From positions 1,302,001 to 1,366,000 of the forward strand of contig CAVUMR010000002.1 in NCBI GenBank assembly GCA_963742715.1: DNA of 64,000 bases, in the 5' to 3' direction. A model generated the notes under the pieces. That model was given only the letters and a program-made list of their open reading frames with translations. It did not search any database and was not told the DNA's origin. Made by a program: the position numbers and the translations under genes. Numbering within the stretch: position 1 is the stretch's first letter; each line of letters begins with the position of its first letter. The DNA comes from CAVUMR01 sp963742715 (lineage in GTDB: Bacteria; Actinomycetota; Actinomycetes; Mycobacteriales; Micromonosporaceae). Shown in pieces: positions 41,778 through 50,049 of the stretch.

Positions 41778-42754
41778 CGGTTCGTGTCCTCATCTGGAGT
41801 GGCCACTACCAGGCAGGCCAGCTTGGAACCCTGCTGGGCCGGTACGGCATAGGCGAAGGTGGTACCGGCGGCGGTCAGGGTCAGCGGGGCGCTGATCGGG
41901 TGTCCGAGGGACACGACGTCGCCGGGCCGCAGGTCGATGATCTGGCCGGACCGGATCTTGGTCGACCGGAACTGGACGGACACGTCGATCGGGGCGTTCG
42001 CCAGTCCGGTGACGAGATCGCGGTGGGTCGCCTCGCGGCTGATCCGCTCCACCGCGGTCAGCCCCGGCTCGGCGCTGTTCTCCCGCAGCTTCGGCACGAC
42101 CGCGGAGACCGGCAGGCAGATCGTGACCATCCGTTCGTCCGCGTTGAGGGTCATCTCGAACGAGGCCACCAGTACCGCCTCGGAGGCCTTGCAGACCTGC
42201 GCGAACTGGGGGCTGTACTCGACGCCGTGCAGCCGCGGGTTGACCAGCTCGATCGGCTCCAGCGCGTAGCGCAGCTCGGCGAGTACGCGCTCGGTCAACC
42301 GGCGCAGCAGGGGCAGCTCGACATCGGTCGGTTGCCGCTCCGGCTGCGTACCGCCGGGGCCACCGAGCATGTGGTCGATGAACGCCATCGCCAGCGGCAG
42401 CGGGAACTCGAGCAGGGCGGTACCCGGCAGCGGCTCGACGGTGAACTTGCAGAGCATGGTCTCGTCCGGCAGCGCCGCCACGTACTCCTGGTAGGTGAGC
42501 TGCTCGATCGAGACGAGCCCGACCTGGGCGACCACCCGCAGGCTCGAGGTGAGTACCGTCGCGACCTGCCGGGCGAACGTCTCGAAGCCGCGCTGCAGGG
42601 TCCGGACGTCGTCGCGGGACAGGGCGTTGGGCCGCCGGAAGTCGTACGGTCGGGGCCCGGCTTCCGCCGCACGGCGCGCGACCGACGCGGGCGCGGTCCG
42701 GCCCGTCGCCTCAGTCTGCGGTTGCACCTGCGGCTGGGTCACGTCGACCCACAT
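41774..42754 (-). CDS. fliM: Flagellar motor switch protein FliM
   Basis: The open frame of 326 aa begins with ATG at 42754. The FliM core is clear: PYDFRRPNALSRDDVRTLQRGFETFA, the CheC-like middle domain with GGPGG (about residues 130-135) and a C-terminal SpoA domain (GQIIDLRPGDVVSLGHPI). The usual N-terminal CheY-binding peptide (LSQxEIDALL type) is missing. The ATG at 42754 overlaps the -10 of a FliA-type promoter, so translation more likely starts at GTG 42742 (322 aa), possibly on a leaderless message. The 161-bp gap to fliL holds that promoter. Confidence 0.93.
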   Translation of the reverse strand: MWVDVTQPQVQPQTEATGRTAPASVARRAAEAGPRPYDFRRPNALSRDDVRTLQRGFETFARQVATVLTSSLRVVAQVGLVSIEQLTYQEYVAALPDETMLCKFTVEPLPGTALLEFPLPLAMAFIDHMLGGPGGTQPERQPTDVELPLLRRLTERVLAELRYALEPIELVNPRLHGVEYSPQFAQVCKASEAVLVASFEMTLNADERMVTICLPVSAVVPKLRENSAEPGLTAVERISREATHRDLVTGLANAPIDVSVQFRSTKIRSGQIIDLRPGDVVSLGHPISAPLTLTAAGTTFAYAVPAQQGSKLACLVVATPDEDTNR

Positions 42755-42778
42755 CGGCGGATCCGACCCCGGGCTGAG
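42752..42778 (-). promoter_or_regulatory. FliA-type promoter of the fliM unit
   Basis: On the minus strand, CTCA (42778-42775), 16 nt, then GCCGATG (42758-42752). The last three bases of the -10 are the ATG of the longest fliM frame, so transcription should start near 42745, downstream of that ATG. It allows fliM-flhB to be expressed apart from flbD-fliL. Confidence 0.72.
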
Positions 42779-42915
42779 GAGAACGTCCCGGTGGACGCCT
42801 GTCGGCCGAATGGGTGACAGGCACTCCGGTACACCGGTGCGGTTCCGGCGCGGGCGCCCCCACCCCGGTACGGCGGGGTCGGTGGGGACCCGCGCCGCAC
42901 CGCGGTACGGAGCGG

Positions 42916-43389
42916 CTACTGCATGACGAACTCGGTGAAGTAGACGTCCATGACTTCGCCCTCGTACGCCTTCTCGATCTTCTCGGCGAGATCCTTCTTG
43001 GCCGCGTTCCGCGCCTGGTGCGTCGACAGGGCTGCCATCGGGGTGTTGCTGAACTGGTCGATCGCGATGTCGATGGCCTTGCTGCCGTCCAGTTCCGCCT
43101 CGGCCGTGTCGGTCGCCTGCAGGGCGAACTTGAGCTTGAGGTAGTGGCCCTCCTCGAGGTTCAGGGTCACCGGGTCGAGTGGTACGACCAACCCGGGCTT
43201 GGGCGCGGCGACCTTGCCATCGCCACCGCTGAACAGGAAGAAGTAGCTGCCGGCGCCACCGACCAGCAGGACGGCGACGATGATGACGAGCAGCTTCTTG
43301 CGGGACTTCTTGGGTACCTCGTCACCGGTGGGTGCCGAGATCTTGGCGGCTGCCTCCGCGCCCGGCGAGGCTGACTTGTCGCGACTCAT
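42916..43389 (-). CDS. fliL: Flagellar basal-body protein FliL
   Basis: Protein of 157 aa from ATG at 43389, which has GAGGAG ten bases upstream; an ATG at 43410 overlapping the motB stop would add seven residues. A basic segment (KKSRKKLL) precedes one transmembrane helix (about residues 33-53). The periplasmic-side FliL domain follows (VVPLDPVTLNLEEGHYLKLKFAL) and ends with the family's EVMDVYFTEFVMQ. FliL supports the stators next to MotB, whose gene precedes it. Confidence 0.92.
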   Translation of the reverse strand: MSRDKSASPGAEAAAKISAPTGDEVPKKSRKKLLVIIVAVLLVGGAGSYFFLFSGGDGKVAAPKPGLVVPLDPVTLNLEEGHYLKLKFALQATDTAEAELDGSKAIDIAIDQFSNTPMAALSTHQARNAAKKDLAEKIEKAYEGEVMDVYFTEFVMQ

Positions 43390-43406
43390 GGCAGTGGACT
43401 CCTCAG

Positions 43407-44315
43407 TCATTTCGCGGTGGCGGCGCGGGCCGCGGCGGGTAGCAGGGCACGTACGTCGATCGGCAGCTCGGACAGCACGATGATCTCCACCCGGCGGTTG
43501 AGCGTGACCGATCGCGGGTCACTGGCCGGGTACAGCGGTCGCTCCTGGCCGAATCCCGAGGCGGACAGCCGCTTGGACGGGACACCGGACTCGTCGGCCA
43601 GGAACCGCAGCACCGCGCAGGCGCGGGCCGTGGACAACTCCCAGCCGCTCGGATAGTTGACGGTGGGTACCGGCAACTGGTTGGTATGGCCATCGATCTC
43701 GATGTTGTTCGGCAGCGGTCGTAGCGCGGGTCCGATGGCGGCGACGATCCGGCGACCGGCGGGCAGCAGGTCGGCACGGTCGCCGGCGAACACCACTGAG
43801 TTGGTGATGACCGTGACGACCAGACCCCGCTCGTCGATGTTGAACCGGACGCTGGCGGCCAGGTGCTTGCTGGCCAACGCGGCGGCTATCGCCTTCTTCA
43901 CCTTGTCCATGTCGCGGACTTCGCGCTCGGCTGCCTCCTGCTTCGTCTGGGCCCTGGACCGGTCGGCCGCGGACACCGCTGCTTCGGCCGCCTTGATCTT
44001 GGCCTCGCTGGTCGGGTCGCCGCCGGTACCGGTGGACAGGTCCAGCAGTGCCGACGCTTCGGCCTCGTCCAGCGGTCCGCTGCTCTGTTCGAACGCGGCG
44101 CTCGGCGACCCGAAGGCCATCGCGACACCGTTCTTGAGCGCCGCGAACTTCTTCTGGTCCACCTGGCTGATCGCGAACATGACGATGAACAGCACCATCA
44201 GCAGGGTCAGCATGTCCGCGTAGGTGAGCAGCCAGCGTTCGGAGTTGTCGTGCTCCTCTTCGTGCCCGGAACGGTGCTTGCGGTGCCGCCGTGACGGCGG
44301 CCGTTCGCTCGACAT
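43407..44315 (-). CDS. motB: Flagellar stator protein MotB
   Basis: Protein of 302 aa from ATG at 44315. A basic N terminus is followed by one transmembrane helix with the proton-carrying aspartate in YADMLTLLMVLFIVMFA (about residue 37). A helical plug and linker follow, then the OmpA-type peptidoglycan-binding domain (IEIDGHTNQLP, LSTARACAVLRFL, NRRVEIIV). Coupled to motA by an ATGA overlap. The linker of about 110 residues is Ala/Lys-rich and longer than in short MotB proteins. Confidence 0.94.
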   Translation of the reverse strand: MSSERPPSRRHRKHRSGHEEEHDNSERWLLTYADMLTLLMVLFIVMFAISQVDQKKFAALKNGVAMAFGSPSAAFEQSSGPLDEAEASALLDLSTGTGGDPTSEAKIKAAEAAVSAADRSRAQTKQEAAEREVRDMDKVKKAIAAALASKHLAASVRFNIDERGLVVTVITNSVVFAGDRADLLPAGRRIVAAIGPALRPLPNNIEIDGHTNQLPVPTVNYPSGWELSTARACAVLRFLADESGVPSKRLSASGFGQERPLYPASDPRSVTLNRRVEIIVLSELPIDVRALLPAAARAATAK

Positions 44316-45085
44316 CAGGCGGCCTTCGCCGGCGGCACCATGTCCGGCGGCAGCAGGCTGCGCAGTTTCTGGGCGATGAGCCTCGGGTTGGCACCGGCCT
44401 GGATGTTCATGACGCCCTCGATGACGAGCTCCATCCGGGAGCACTCGAGGTCACTGAGGCGCTTGAGCCGGTTGGCCAGCGGCAGCCACATCACGTTGGC
44501 GGTCATGACGCCCCACAGGGTCGCCACGAACGCGCCGGCGATCATGTGGCCGAGCTGCTCCGGCTTACTGAGGTTCTCCAGCACGTGTACCAGGCCGATG
44601 ACGGTCCCGATGATTCCGATCGTCGGCGCGAATCCGCCCATGTCCGAGAAGATCTTGGCGGAACTCCGGTCGGCCTTCCGCTTTGCCTCGACCTCTGCTT
44701 CGAGGATCTCGCGCAGCTCCTCGGAGTCGGTACCGTCGATGGCGAGCTCGAGTCCCCGCTTGAGGAACGGGTCGTCCAGTGCGCCGGCCGCGTCCTCGAG
44801 TGCGAGGAGTCCTTCCTTACGGGCCCGCTCGGCGAGCGAAACCACGGAGTCGACGACGTCTGCTACCGGGGGGAGCTTGCTGGTGAACGCACGCATCAGC
44901 AGCTTGCCGAGGCCGAGCGTGTCGCGGAGCACTCCGCCGGCCATGGCCGCACCGAGGGTGCCGCCGAAGACGAGGATCAGTGCCGGTATCACCATGAGCG
45001 CGCCGGGGCTGCCGCCCTCCATGATCATGGAGACGAAGATGGCGCCGAAGGCGAGGATGATGCCGATGGCGGTGGCCGGATCCAT
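44315..45085 (-). CDS. motA: Flagellar stator protein MotA
   Basis: Protein of 256 aa from ATG at 45085. Four transmembrane helices are visible; the last two contain GGFAPTIGIIGTVIGLVHVL and AFVATLWGVMTANVMWLP. The cytoplasmic loop between helices 2 and 3 has the conserved charged residues that contact FliG (RKEGLLALED and EEIxR-like LREILEAEVEAKRK). It forms the ion channel with MotB. Its ATG touches the flbD stop. Confidence 0.94.
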   Translation of the reverse strand: MDPATAIGIILAFGAIFVSMIMEGGSPGALMVIPALILVFGGTLGAAMAGGVLRDTLGLGKLLMRAFTSKLPPVADVVDSVVSLAERARKEGLLALEDAAGALDDPFLKRGLELAIDGTDSEELREILEAEVEAKRKADRSSAKIFSDMGGFAPTIGIIGTVIGLVHVLENLSKPEQLGHMIAGAFVATLWGVMTANVMWLPLANRLKRLSDLECSRMELVIEGVMNIQAGANPRLIAQKLRSLLPPDMVPPAKAA

Positions 45086-45369
45086 CAGCTTTCCCGACGG
45101 TGCAGCTGTACGACGGTGGCGTCACGGTTGTTGGTGGGGGGCGAGGTAGCGGGCGGCGTGGTGGTCAGCCGCTGGGCGTCGGCCACCACGGAGGCGCGGA
45201 ACTCGCGCACCAGGGCGATGACTTCGGCAAGTGATTCCGCTACGACGTACTTGGTGCCGTCGACGAGGGTGATGACGGTGTCCGGGGTGCACTCGGCACG
45301 TTCCACGAGGTCCGGGTTCAATGCGAACACCGGCCCGGACAGTCGGGTCAGAAGTATCACGGCGGCCAT
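45085..45369 (-). CDS. flbD: FlbD-family protein
   Basis: Protein of 94 aa from ATG at 45369. The N-terminal 60 residues match the short FlbD family (ILLTRLSGPVFALNPDLVERAECTPDTVITLVDGTKYVV), which precedes motA in many Gram-positive flagellar operons and is not the NtrC-type FlbD of Caulobacter. The function is unknown, perhaps swarming-related. The tail is Thr/Pro-rich. It starts its own unit: a FliA-type promoter lies 50 bp upstream. Confidence 0.88.
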   Translation of the reverse strand: MAAVILLTRLSGPVFALNPDLVERAECTPDTVITLVDGTKYVVAESLAEVIALVREFRASVVADAQRLTTTPPATSPPTNNRDATVVQLHRRES

Positions 45370-45419
45370 CCTTGGAGGTCGTGTGTAGCCGTCCCATCCG
45401 TGGGGCGGTCAAGACTCAT

Positions 45420-45446
45420 ATCGGTCGGCCGCGCGGGCTGATGAGG
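45420..45446 (-). promoter_or_regulatory. FliA-type promoter of the flbD-motAB-fliL unit
   Basis: On the minus strand, CTCA (45446-45443), 16 nt, then ACCGATA (45426-45420), about 50 bp before the flbD ATG. It follows the terminator hairpin of the upstream flgE unit, so the order terminator-promoter-gene is intact. Confidence 0.75.
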
Positions 45447-45501
45447 GAAACGGCAGCCGCGGGTACCGCCCCGTGGGCTGCACCGATCGGTTGGCACAAC
45501 G

Positions 45502-45535
45502 GTGTTCCCGGCCGCCGTAGGGCGGCCGGGAACAC
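45502..45535 (-). terminator. Terminator hairpin after flgE
   Basis: The arms GTGTTCCCGGCCGCC (45502-45516) and GGCGGCCGGGAACAC (45521-45535) form a perfect 15-bp stem with a GTAG loop. It lies between the end of flgE (45665) and the promoter of flbD. There is no T-run. It is the expected end of the flgB-flgE transcript. Confidence 0.75.
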
Positions 45536-45564
45536 GGTCGATCGCGGTACTGCCGGCTGGTCAC

Positions 45565-45660
45565 CGGTGGTCGGCGGCGCTCTACAGCGGTCGGCAGAGC
45601 GCTCTACCAGTCGTCGGCGGAGCGCTCCACCAGTCGTCGGCGGAGCGCTCTACCGGTGGT
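45565..45660. repeat. 23-bp tandem repeat downstream of flgE
   Basis: About four units of the type CAGTCGTCGGCGGAGCGCTC + YAC lie directly after the flgE stop, with decayed copies on both sides. Each unit contains AGCGCT, a 6-bp palindrome. Non-coding. It resembles the terminus-proximal repeats found after the HNH gene. Confidence 0.75.
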
Positions 45661-45664
45661 CGGG

Positions 45665-46843
45665 TCAGCGCTTGAGGTTGACCACGTCCTGCAGCAGCTC
45701 GTCGGAGGTGGTGATCACCTTCGAGTTGGCCTGGAACCCGCGCTGCGCCACGATCAGGCCGGTGAACTCCTCAGCGAGGTCCACATTGGACATCTCCAGG
45801 ACACCGCTCTGCAACGTGCCGCGCTCGCCGGTGTGGGCCGGTCCGATCTGGGCGAGCCCGGAGTTGACCGAGGTCCGGTAGGCCGAGTCGCCGATCTTCT
45901 CCAGCCCCGGCGGGTTGGTGAAGGAGGCCAGCGCGAGCTGGGCCAGCGGCTGCTTGAGCCCGTTGGAGAACACCCCGATGACGACTCCTTCCGGTGAGAT
46001 GGAGTACGCCTGCAGCGAGCCGGCGGCCGAGCCGTTCTGGCTGATCGCGGCCACCGTGGGCGTACCGGCGTAGTTCGTCATGGCGGCGATGTCGATGGCG
46101 ATGCCGCCGTGGGTGAGGGACGTGGGGTTCGGGGCCTGGCCATTGCTGCCGAACGTGATCGTCTGGGCGGCATCGGTCGTGACACCGTCCGACACCACGG
46201 CCGACCAGCTCGTCGACGTCAACCGGGAGAAGCTGACGGTCAGCGCGGACGGATCGCCCTGCTGGTCGTACGTCGTGATCGACATCGTGGTGGGCACGGT
46301 GCTGGTGCTGTCCGCCGGCAGGTTGCCGCGGACCTCCACCTCGGTGGTCTTCGTCGGCGCCATCAGGGTGCCCAGCGGTACCTGCAGCCCGACCGGGTTC
46401 GCGTTGGTGTTGATCACTCCGCCGACGGCGTTCCAGCCCTGCACCATGCCGCCGGTCGGGGCGACGAGCCGCCCGACCGCGTCGAACGAGAACGCGCCGG
46501 CGCGGGTGAACTGCTGCTCACCCCGGTCGCTGACGACGAAGAAGCCGTCGCCCGAGATCATCAGGTCGGTACCGCGACCCGTGGTCTGCGCGCCGCCCTG
46601 GTTGAAGTTCGTCACCGTACCGGCGAGCTGGACGCCGAGCCCGACCTGCGCCGGGTTCGTACCGCCGTTGCCGCCCTGTGGCGCGCCGGCCGGCTTCACC
46701 ATCTGGCTCAGCGTGTCGGAGAAGATGGCCCGGCTCGACTTGAAGCCGGTGGTGTTGACATTGGCGATGTTGTTGCCGGTCACGTCCATCATCTGGCGGT
46801 GGGCGCGGAGACCGCTGATGCCGGAGAAGAGGGAACGAAGCAT
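45665..46843 (-). CDS. flgE: Flagellar hook protein FlgE
   Basis: Protein of 392 aa from ATG at 46843. The N-terminal rod/hook signature (LFSGISGLRAHRQMMDVTGNNIANVNTTGFKSSRAIF) and the C-terminal one (SNVDLAEEFTGLIVAQRGFQANSKVITTSDELLQDVVNL) frame a hook-type central region. The length is normal for FlgE. It is the only FlgE/FlgF/FlgG-type gene in the window and ends the flgB operon; a distal-rod role cannot be excluded. Confidence 0.92.
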   Translation of the reverse strand: MLRSLFSGISGLRAHRQMMDVTGNNIANVNTTGFKSSRAIFSDTLSQMVKPAGAPQGGNGGTNPAQVGLGVQLAGTVTNFNQGGAQTTGRGTDLMISGDGFFVVSDRGEQQFTRAGAFSFDAVGRLVAPTGGMVQGWNAVGGVINTNANPVGLQVPLGTLMAPTKTTEVEVRGNLPADSTSTVPTTMSITTYDQQGDPSALTVSFSRLTSTSWSAVVSDGVTTDAAQTITFGSNGQAPNPTSLTHGGIAIDIAAMTNYAGTPTVAAISQNGSAAGSLQAYSISPEGVVIGVFSNGLKQPLAQLALASFTNPPGLEKIGDSAYRTSVNSGLAQIGPAHTGERGTLQSGVLEMSNVDLAEEFTGLIVAQRGFQANSKVITTSDELLQDVVNLKR

Positions 46844-46956
46844 GGGTTACGTCCTTCGGGGTCGGGGCGCCGTAGCGCCCTCGTGACTGGGCTGGCAGGA
46901 CCGGCGATGGCCGGGGTGGCAAGGTCCCGGCGGGGTGCCGGTGAACGTGGTGCGGA

Positions 46957-47382
46957 TCAGCCGGCGGTGGCGCGGATCTCCTTGACCGCGGACAGCGGTA
47001 CGTCCGCGTCCCCGACGTGCAGGGTCGGCTCGCCGGTACCGAGGGACACCGACGTGACCACGCCGGTGTGCGGCAGGGCGTCGCTGCCGGTGTACGAGAC
47101 CGAGCGCCCGACCAGGCTGCCGGCCGCCATCAACTGCTGGGCGGCGAGCATGACGTGCTGCTGCGAGGTGAGTTCCTCGAGCCGTTCGACCTGGGTGAAC
47201 TGCGCGGTCTGCGCCATGAAGGTCGAGGCGTCGGCGGGGCTGCTCGGGTCCTGGTACCGCAGTTGCGCGACGAGCAGCTTGAGGAACGCGTCCTTGTCCA
47301 GGGTGCTCGAGTGACCGCTCGCGGTGGGCGCCGGCGTGGTCGGGGTGGTGCCTATCGGGTACGACGTGATCGGTGCGGTCAT
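46957..47382 (-). CDS. flgD: Hook-capping protein FlgD
   Basis: Protein of 141 aa from ATG at 47382 with the ribosome site AAGGAG; GTG at 47388 overlaps that site and is less likely. The conserved segment LDKDAFLKLLVAQLRYQDPSSPADASTFMAQTAQFTQVERLEEL (about residues 26-70) is the FlgD N-terminal domain. It is a short FlgD, lacking the larger tandem domains of enterobacterial forms. It caps the growing hook made from FlgE, encoded next. Confidence 0.92.
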   Translation of the reverse strand: MTAPITSYPIGTTPTTPAPTASGHSSTLDKDAFLKLLVAQLRYQDPSSPADASTFMAQTAQFTQVERLEELTSQQHVMLAAQQLMAAGSLVGRSVSYTGSDALPHTGVVTSVSLGTGEPTLHVGDADVPLSAVKEIRATAG

Positions 47383-47396
47383 GGGCACTCCTTCGG

Positions 47397-48650
47397 TCAG
47401 AGTCGGATGTCGAGCAGCCGGGAGCCGGCCGTGACGGGAAGGTCATCGGTGGTGCCGTGCGCGGTCGGGCCGGCCGTCGCACCGGATACCGGTGACAGCG
47501 CGGCCCAGGACGGGACGGCATCGCGCCCCGCGTCGCCGTTGGGCGCGTGCTGGCCCAGGTCCAGGGAGCACGCGGAGAAGCCGGAGTCCTCCAGTTCCCG
47601 GCGCAGGTCCGGCAGCGCCGCCCGGAGGGCTTCCCGGCCGACGTCGGTGGCGCCGGCGAGCTGTACGTGGATCTGTCCGTTGCGGAGCTCCGCCATCACG
47701 CTGACCGGCCCGAGGTCCAACGGGTGCAGTTCCACGGTCAGCCGGTGGACGGCGTCCGGGCCCTGCATCAGCGGTACCAGCCGGCTGGCCAGTTGGGTGG
47801 CCGGCGACGAGGCTGGTTGGGCGGTGGGGGCCGGCGCGTCGGTGCCGCCGGTCGCCGCGGTCGGGGCAGAGGCCGCGGCGCCACCCAGCGGCTGCGGGTT
47901 GGCGGTGTTGGCGGCCGGGTCGACCGTTCCGGCACGCGGCTGGTCGACGGCGGTGGTCGCGCCGACCGCGCCGCTTACCTGTCCGGCCACCGCGGTCCCG
48001 TCGGTGGTGGCGGCGGTGGCGTCGGTTGTCGTGGTGCTGCCGGCGGCGTCGTCCGGGGCGGCGTCGTGCGAGGCGGCGGCACCAGCGTCGCGCGGCGGGG
48101 TGGTCGCCCGGCCGGTGGCCAGGTCACGCGCGATCGCGGTGTCCGCGGTCGGGTCGGCGACGGGGACCGGCGTGCTGCCGGCCTGGTCCGGGCCGCCCGG
48201 AGCGGTCGGTCCGGTGGTCGCGTCCGCACCGGTCGTCGCACCGGCACCGGCGATGCCGCCGGTCGCGGGGGCGTCGGCAATCGGAGCTGGCTCGGAAGCC
48301 GGGGCCGGCTCGGCGATCGGGGCCGGCCCGGCGGTCGGGGCTCGCCCGGTCGCCGGTTCGGCGGCCCGGCCACCGGCCGGTCCACCGGTCGCGCCGGGCA
48401 GGTCGCCGAGCACCCGGCCGAGAGCCGCGTCGAAGCCGGTCGCGGCGGCGCCGGCCGACTCGCCGCGGTCCTTGTCGCGGGTCGCCGCGACACGATGGTC
48501 CCGGACCCGGGGATCGGCAGCCGCGGGGCCACGGTGCGCCGGGTCGCGGTGCGCCGGATCGCGGTGCGCCGGATCGCGCTGGGCCGGGTCACGGTGCGCC
48601 GGGCCAGCCGGGGCCGGGCCACGCGCCGGCGAGAGCAGCGGTGCGGTCAT
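47397..48650 (-). CDS. fliK: Hook-length control protein FliK
   Basis: Protein of 417 aa from ATG at 48650. Over 250 residues of Pro/Ala/Thr-rich, low-complexity sequence, including AHRDPAHRDP-type repeats at the start, lead to a folded C-terminal domain (LASRLVPLMQGPDAVHRLTVELHPLDLGPVSVMAELRNGQIHVQLAG) typical of FliK. The molecular-ruler role matches its placement before flgD and flgE. Ordered by context as much as by sequence. Confidence 0.85.
   Translation of the reverse strand: MTAPLLSPARGPAPAGPAHRDPAQRDPAHRDPAHRDPAHRGPAAADPRVRDHRVAATRDKDRGESAGAAATGFDAALGRVLGDLPGATGGPAGGRAAEPATGRAPTAGPAPIAEPAPASEPAPIADAPATGGIAGAGATTGADATTGPTAPGGPDQAGSTPVPVADPTADTAIARDLATGRATTPPRDAGAAASHDAAPDDAAGSTTTTDATAATTDGTAVAGQVSGAVGATTAVDQPRAGTVDPAANTANPQPLGGAAASAPTAATGGTDAPAPTAQPASSPATQLASRLVPLMQGPDAVHRLTVELHPLDLGPVSVMAELRNGQIHVQLAGATDVGREALRAALPDLRRELEDSGFSACSLDLGQHAPNGDAGRDAVPSWAALSPVSGATAGPTAHGTTDDLPVTAGSRLLDIRL
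48544..48610 (-). repeat. Short in-frame repeat at the fliK start
   Basis: Units of about 15 bp based on GTGCGCCGGATCGCG encode a repeated A-H-R-D-P pentapeptide near residues 17-40 of FliK. Copies vary slightly. Length changes here could alter the ruler length of the protein. Confidence 0.6.
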
Positions 48651-49615
48651 CAGTGCCCCTTCTGCAGGGAGGACATGGCGGCGAGCACCTTCGGTACGTA
48701 GGCCTGGGTCTCGGCGAACGGCGGGATCCCGCCGTACTTGTGCACCGCACCGCCGCCGGCGTTGTACGCCGCGAGCGCGAGAGACAGGGAGCCGAACTCG
48801 CCGAGGTTGCGCTTGAGCAGCCGGGCGGCTCCGTCGACCGCCTGTGCCGGGTCGAACGCGTTCACGCCGAGGCCGGCCGCGGTACCCGGCATGAACTGCA
48901 TCAGCCCCTGGGCACCGGCCGGGCTGACCGCCCGCGGGTTGTACCCGGACTCGACCTTGGCGACCGCGGCGAGGAGCTCGGCCGGCAGCCCGTAGCGGGC
49001 CGCGGCCTTGGTGAACAGGCTGCTGTACGGCACGCCGGCCACGCCGCCACCAGGGCTGGCACCGAGCGCGGCGGTACGCAGCAGCGGATTCGTGGCCATC
49101 GCGGCCGAGCCGACCGGCGCGTCCGGGATGATCCGCCGGATCGCACTCGGGGTCTGGTACACGTCCTGGATCTTGACCCGCTCGCCCGGCTGCGGGGCGG
49201 CGATCATCTTGCCGCCGCCGACGTACATGGCGATGTGGTCGACCGGACTGTTGAAGGCCAGCAGGTCCCCGGGCCGGGCCTGGGCCAGGTTCGCCACCGG
49301 AGTACCGACCCGTGCCTGGTCCGCGGCGATGCGGGGGATCTGGACGCCGATGTCGGCGTACGCGCGCTGCATCAGCGACGAGCAGTCCAGTCCGCGGGCC
49401 GGGTCGGTACTGCCGAACACGTACGGCACACCGAGGTACTTACGGGCAGCGGCCACCGCGCCGGCTCCGGTCGCGCCACCGGTCGACCCGGTGGCGGAGA
49501 CGTCGGACAGCGCGGCCGCGAACTCCGTGCCCGTGGTCGCGTTGGTGGCGGTGGTGAGCCCCACCTGGGCCCGGATCTCGCTGATCCGGGCGGCGATACC
49601 GGCGATACCGGTCAT
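48650..49615 (-). CDS. NlpC/P60 plus lytic transglycosylase cell-wall hydrolase of the flagellar operon
   Basis: Protein of 321 aa from ATG at 49615. The NlpC/P60 peptidase domain lies at about residues 50-150 with catalytic Cys in GLDCSSLMQRAY and His in DHIAMYVGGGKMI. A soluble lytic transglycosylase domain follows at about 200-315 (LLAAVAKVESGYNPRAVSPAGAQGLMQFMPGTA, ALAAYNAGGGAV). There is no signal peptide; the N terminus (IAARISEIRAQVG) resembles flagellar rod-type hydrolases, so export through the flagellar apparatus is likely. It would open the peptidoglycan for the rod, replacing FlgJ, which is absent. Confidence 0.87.
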   Translation of the reverse strand: MTGIAGIAARISEIRAQVGLTTATNATTGTEFAAALSDVSATGSTGGATGAGAVAAARKYLGVPYVFGSTDPARGLDCSSLMQRAYADIGVQIPRIAADQARVGTPVANLAQARPGDLLAFNSPVDHIAMYVGGGKMIAAPQPGERVKIQDVYQTPSAIRRIIPDAPVGSAAMATNPLLRTAALGASPGGGVAGVPYSSLFTKAAARYGLPAELLAAVAKVESGYNPRAVSPAGAQGLMQFMPGTAAGLGVNAFDPAQAVDGAARLLKRNLGEFGSLSLALAAYNAGGGAVHKYGGIPPFAETQAYVPKVLAAMSSLQKGH

Positions 49616-50049
49616 AGGGCGTACCCGGTTTCGTCGTCCCGCGTCCGGCGGCCGGCGTGCTCGTCGAGTACCCGCTGGCTCGCCGCCTCCTCCAACTTGC
49701 GTTGCTGGGCCTCGAACCGGGTGGCGAGCTTGTCCACCGCGCGACGGTTGACCGAGGTGGTGGACCAGTCGTCCAACCGGGCGTCGACGACGCGTTCGGC
49801 GCCGGCGGCGAGCTGGATCGACGCGGCGAGGTCACCGGCCATCGTGTGCCGGGCGGCCAGCGCGGCCACGTAGGCGCGGGCCGGCCGGTCCTGCGGCGGG
49901 GCGTGCTTGTGCAGCGCGCCTTCACGCGACAGCACGTCGTCGGTGGCCTGCGCGAGGTCGCCGCGGGCCCGGGCGATCGCGGCCTTGGCCGCGTCCTCCT
50001 GGATCTGCCGCACCCGGATCAGGCTGGAGAGGCGGAATCGACGTGTCAT
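49612..50049 (-). CDS. fliJ: Flagellar export chaperone FliJ
   Basis: Protein of 145 aa from ATG at 50049. It is almost fully helical and begins with RFRLSSLIRVRQIQEDAAKAAIARARGDLAQA, typical of FliJ. Gene order directly after fliI supports the call. FliJ is the central stalk of the FliI ATPase and escorts export chaperones. The start overlaps fliI by four bases and the stop overlaps the next gene. Confidence 0.87.
   Translation of the reverse strand: MTRRFRLSSLIRVRQIQEDAAKAAIARARGDLAQATDDVLSREGALHKHAPPQDRPARAYVAALAARHTMAGDLAASIQLAAGAERVVDARLDDWSTTSVNRRAVDKLATRFEAQQRKLEEAASQRVLDEHAGRRTRDDETGYAL

Noticed and set aside
46867..46882. Small hairpin between flgD and flgE as a terminator
   Set aside because: The stem is only six base pairs, and flgE has no promoter of its own, so the operon must continue through.
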